Below are positions 59,748 through 64,000 of a DNA stretch of 64,000 nt, one piece after another (positions within the stretch are counted from its first letter, which is position 1; every line of letters begins with the position of its first letter). The stretch is from contig JANVCC010000022.1 of NCBI GenBank assembly GCA_025345505.1, forward strand, positions 29,761,155-29,825,154, in the 5' to 3' direction. The position numbers and the translations under genes were made by a program. The DNA comes from Todiramphus chloris collaris. Its lineage: Eukaryota; Chordata; Aves; Coraciiformes; Alcedinidae. The notes beneath the pieces were generated by a model. The model did not search any database, was not told where the DNA came from, and was given only the letters and a program-made list of their open reading frames with translations.

Positions 59748-62700
59748 CTGGCCTGTGCTTGTCCCTGCCCAGGCCTCTGTGAGCATCACCAGAGCTTCAC
59801 GTAGCAAAAGGGCAACACAGGTAGGAAAAACTACAGGTCTCTGTCGATGCCCTGACATAAGAGGAAAAATTTTAACTATCTGTTGTGATGATAAGAGCAC
59901 TGATTTAAAGAGAGCTGTTAACCAGCAATACAGCTCACTGGCTTTGGACATAGGATAGAAACCATGGGTAAGCATCTCTTTGGCCTGGAGGAAACAAGAA
60001 GGAATCAGCTATGTTCCTAAACTATGCCCACATGCTATGGCACGGTAAGTCTCATCTGATCCTGTAGCAAATACCAACAGCAGAGAGACAGTACCTGTGA
60101 GAGACAGGGGAAGAGGTGCTACAGCTGTTGCATTGCTGACGGTATATGGATGCTTCCCTGGTGTCAAAGGAGAGATTCCTGTGGCACCTGTGCCAGAAGC
60201 CTGGCACGAGAGAACAGCCCTCAGCTCACACCCCATGGTCACTGTGATTGTTATCATGAGCAGGCATCTGTGCACCTCTGAAACCCCTCTTTGCATTCCA
60301 GGGCTTCTCTGTAGTTCATGTCTCTCTTTTAATGTCATTACAATAACCCACTCATAAAGCTTTTGTGGCAATTCCTTAACCTGCTCTTCACAGCTGCTGT
60401 AAAATTAATACAGGTAAGGGATGTCTCAATCAGCTGGTCTGAACGGTACCGCACAGTTCACACCATCACAGTTAACTTGACTGAGGCTGCTCCAGAAATA
60501 TTTGTGCAGGGAAGGCAGGAGAATGGCATTGAAATGTGAAAGAGTTTCTGGTTGTACGTAGGGTTATGCTATCAGGGGAGTAAATCATGACTAGCCAGCT
60601 CCTCACGTATGTCAGACGTTGGCTTCTTAAGTAGCCATAGAAATTATGAAGCCTCTTTTAATCTAGCACAATTAATCAAATTAAGCTTTAGTAATATCTA
60701 TGTGTATGTCGAGTTGATGTGCAGGAACCTTACTAAGGGCCTGTATGCTGCCTCACACTTAGCAGCAGTGGTGTTTTCAGTGAGCAGTGGCATCTGACAA
60801 AAAATCCAAAATGTATGACAAGGATGGAGAGAAGCAGAAAGAAACCTTAAAACTTCCCAGGCAAAGAAGAGTCTGAGCTAAACAAATGGAAACTCAGCAC
60901 GGTGTGCTTTGTGCCTTGTATCCTCAGAAAGTCCTAAGGAGGAACATTTTGTAAAATTAAAGGACAGTAAACTTAAAATCTGAAAAGAAATGTCTTTACA
61001 TCACATACTGTTGATGTAATTCACTGGGCAAGAGGGTATGACCGATGGCCAAGTGACTTTGACAATCAGGAGCACGTGGGGCAGGCATCTCCTGAAGAAT
61101 TGCTTGGGCTGGTAGTGGTGCTCTGTTGAGGTAGGACAGCCAGAGGGATCAAGAGAGGCGCTTGGTGTCCTTCCCTCAGACAATGGGAATAGGGTTAATG
61201 TTCCTCTCAATCCATGGCATTTGTTGTTCTTAAGAGCTGTCAAACCGGGTATTATTTACAAGGTTCTTAGCATCACTGTGGACAAGGTTTTCATCTCATC
61301 CAATATGCTGTACCCTCTTAGTGAGTGTGCTCTCCTCCTTTTACAGGCAATAGCAGCCAAAATCCTGAATCCCAGGTTTGTGACCAGCCACCAAGGCAGA
61401 ACCCAAGCCACAAGAGTGGTGCCAGCAGCATTAGTAAATGCCATCTCCCAATAGACCTACCTAGAGGAAAAGGGGGAAGAGTACTTGAAGACAGACACCA
61501 TGTTTGCCTGACTCACAGTTCAAGGTGAAGTCTCACTTAATGACACAGCTCTCCATGTTTACTGTGGGACAGAAACTGTCTCAAATCTTTTCAGTCTGTG
61601 GGTAAAAGCTGACTTCTCTAACCTGTTATACTGAAGCATCACTTGATCATTATGATTACAAGGTAATCTCATAATCAAAGACTCCCTTTCCGTTCTTAAT
61701 GGAGTACATGGGTTCAGAAGTATCTGTCTCAGTTCCTCTACTCAGTTTCCTCTGCTTCAAATGTGGAGATCAATATTCATCATAAATATCCTACAGCCAA
61801 TTCCTGTCCATGGATGAAAATATTTTATAGATAAGAATGTATATTTTTGTTACCATTAAAAAACCAAAACAACAACAAAACCACCACCACAACAAAATCC
61901 CACACACAAATAAAAGGGTTTTCATTCTCCTTTTAAGAGGAAAAGCCCTTAGAATTATGGAAAATAGCCTTTCTTGGTAATTCAGTTTTATACAAATTGA
62001 AAGTAAACTCTTTCTGAGAATATGAAAATAAAGAACATTTTCCCAGAGCTGCAAATCAGTGGAGATTGCCTTTCAGGAAAAGGAACTTGAGTTTCCCACT
62101 GTGACCTGATCCCACACATGACTTTCAGGAAGACCAGCCGTGGCCATGAATAGATACACCGTCAGAGTCAAACTTAGGCCTTCAGAGGAATGTCATCTGA
62201 CAAGCAGCTGCCACAGCTAAAAACTTTCTTCGTAGACCCTGACATCTGGCTTCTTCAGCTGCCAAGCTTGGCCTCTTCCAAGGTGCCACAGGAGACAAGT
62301 TGCTGCAGCAGGTAGGAAACCAGGAGGACAAAGATCATAATTTGATGTGACTGGGAGATAGAGGATGAGGTTGACTGGATGTAAGGCACTAATTTGCATA
62401 CCCTTTGTGACTCCTTTTATCTTCTACTCATTTGCTCATGACTTTGCTGTTCTAGATACATAAATTATGGCAGTAGAAGAAGGGAAAGGTGAAGGAAATG
62501 AATGGGAAGGGTTGCATTAGAACTTTTACTGTATGTTCACATATTCAAAAGGTTGGGATAATTTGATGTGGTTTCAAACCAAAGCTCCAAATCGAAGTGC
62601 CTTGCTACATCTGAAAAGGATGTTCACAACAATACTGAAGGTGTCAGCAGAAAGAAGTGAGATGGGGCAAGTAGTTGTGCATTAGTGATATCTGAGCATT

Positions 62701-63525
62701 AGTCGGTGATGATGAAAATTAAGGTTGACAAGGCAGTGGTCTCTCAAACCACTCTGGATATTAGGGACCTGGTGACTGGAGACTCACCTGAGTTTGACAC
62801 GGCATGGCAATGTTCAGGTCTGTGTCTGGAATTAAGCTCCCCACTGGTGTAAAGGGTTTTTGTTTGATGAACAGAGCACCAGCAGTTAATTCTTCTCCAG
62901 GTGAGACCAGGCTGAGGCTTTTTCAGATACTGAATAAACCAGGATTTCATTTCAAGAGGTAGTCACTTGAGATCCACATGGTGAAATGGGGTGAAGGGAA
63001 GTTCATGTTGCTACACTAGGCGCGACTGCATCGTCACAGTGAAAACAAGGTGTTTGTTTTCCACAGCTTGCCAACTGCTGGCCGTACAGGGAGGGAGGAA
63101 AGGACCAAGATGAGTCACTCTTTGAAAGCAGAGTTTCTTACTCCTTCCTCTGAAGTATCTGGTCCCAGTGTGGGAGACAGGCTAGGTCACTGGTTTCAGT
63201 GAGGATATCACTTTATGTTGCGTCTTGGCACCATTCTCCAAAAAGTTTAAATGATTCTTTGCTTTACAATCATTTTTGCATATAATTGACTGAACTGCTT
63301 TGTTCAAAAGTTGGCTCCTAACTAGACCTCAGTGAGGAGGAAAAGAAATTGCCTGAGTTTAAATGCTCCCCTGTTTATAATCCAAATACTGCAGCATAGA
63401 GCTGTTGCGTGAGATCTGGGAAGTGAACCTGACTACAAGCCAGCTCCTCACAAATGTGAAACAAATGTCGAGCGTTCATTATTTGAGACAAAATGTAAAG
63501 GAAAGAGCTGCAGTGGTAATTCACT
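59748..63525. other. Non-coding stretch, no gene seen
   Basis: A/C-rich simple sequence lies at 61858-61910. The frames near 60009-60371 (120 codons minus) and 60097-60357 (86 plus) overlap and lack domains. No repeat family is recognised. Confidence 0.6.
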
Positions 63526-63529
63526 TTTT

Positions 63530-63572
63530 AACCTATCTCATGGATAGGTTAAACCTATCTCATGGATAGGTT
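63530..63572. repeat. Tandemly duplicated palindrome, 22-bp period
   Basis: AACCTATC-TCATG-GATAGGTT, an 8-bp inverted repeat with a 5-nt loop, occurs at 63530-63550 and again, identical, at 63552-63572. The junction GATAGGTT-A-AACCTATC forms a third inverted repeat. The exact identity suggests recent duplication of a palindromic unit. Confidence 0.95.
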
Positions 63573-64000
63573 GAGATGACGGAGGTATTCCTGGCAATGC
63601 AGAGGAATGTCTTTAACATAAATATTTGAGCTTATGGGTCTTCAGCAAAAATATTTTATAGCCAGTATACAGTTATGGCCAGGAACTATTAAACAGTACC
63701 TTTCAAACTCTACCACGAGATGGCAGAGTTGGACTTCGAACAATTAAATTTTGCTCAAACTAGTGACTGAAACTTCATTCTACAAAAATGTCTTTGTGTC
63801 CTGTAAAGAAGAAACAAAAACAAGAGCCAGTCATTAAAGAAACATCTTCCCGTGGCATGGAATTGCACATCTGTATAAAGCCAATAGTAGCAAACAAACT
63901 AACCATCTCTGTCTACACCTAATGTCAGACACTGAAATGTGGGCTCCCTTCTGAATATCCCTGGCCACAGTGGAGGGAATTACCTGGATCATTATGTATA
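63573..64000. other. Non-coding, CTCF-like motif within
   Basis: No open frame of note. A CTCF-like core lies at 63713-63726 and is listed separately. The window ends without a feature boundary. Confidence 0.6.
63713..63726 (+). promoter_or_regulatory. CTCF-like motif, plus strand
   Basis: CCACGAGATGGCAG fits 13 of 14 positions of the CTCF core CCASYAGRKGGCRS, failing only at position 5 (G instead of C/T). It points away from the motif at 59.7 kb, so the pair is divergent. Confidence 0.45.

Noticed and set aside
1-64000. Prokaryotic operons, CRISPR arrays, tRNA or rRNA genes, endogenous retroviral genes
   Set aside because: No motif of any of these was seen; composition and repeat content are those of vertebrate nuclear DNA.

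Overview
The window looks like ordinary bird chromosomal DNA: AT-rich, low in CpG, with long homopolymer tracts and no dense coding. The strongest clue is a CR1 retrotransposon tail near 40.1-40.5 kb with the short repeated 3' terminus typical of avian CR1. Several much older CR1 pieces and MIR-type SINEs support an amniote, most likely avian, genome. I see no prokaryotic operon, rRNA, tRNA or CRISPR. All but two of the open frames longer than about 60 codons are chance frames or lie inside retroelements.

Layout. 1-5.4 kb: non-coding, nothing firm. 5.9-7.1 kb: decayed plus-strand CR1 reverse transcriptase. 9.4 kb: an old interspersed repeat with a hairpin. 11.2-12.2 kb: a 43-nt near-perfect hairpin between two regulatory-looking blocks, one with an exact PBX/MEIS-type site. 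15.2 kb: CR1 tail. 17.8-18.15 kb: a decayed L1-clade reverse transcriptase. 19.1-19.6 kb: CR1. 22.3-23.3 kb: candidate conserved non-coding blocks. 26.9 kb: MIR. 30.8 kb: a 64-bp tandem repeat. 34.55 kb: a possible 66-nt exon. 35 kb: another regulatory-looking block. 38.2-38.4 kb, minus strand: an 81-residue frame for a possible tail-anchored membrane microprotein, the best protein-coding candidate. 39.5-40.5 kb: CR1. 42.8-43.1 kb: MIR. 43.8-44.2 kb: a CpG-enriched patch. 46.7-50.2 kb: a CR1 graveyard including recognisable ancient reverse transcriptase on the minus strand. 55.2-55.7 kb: plus-strand CR1 ORF2. 59.7 and 63.7 kb: CTCF-like motifs in divergent orientation. 63.5 kb: a doubled palindrome.

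The window therefore reads as an intron of a large gene or as intergenic DNA. I found no undescribed multi-gene system. The items most worth checking are the 81-aa frame, the L1-clade fragment, the 11.65-kb hairpin and the possible 66-nt exon. All repeat calls rest on recognising family motifs by eye, without alignment.
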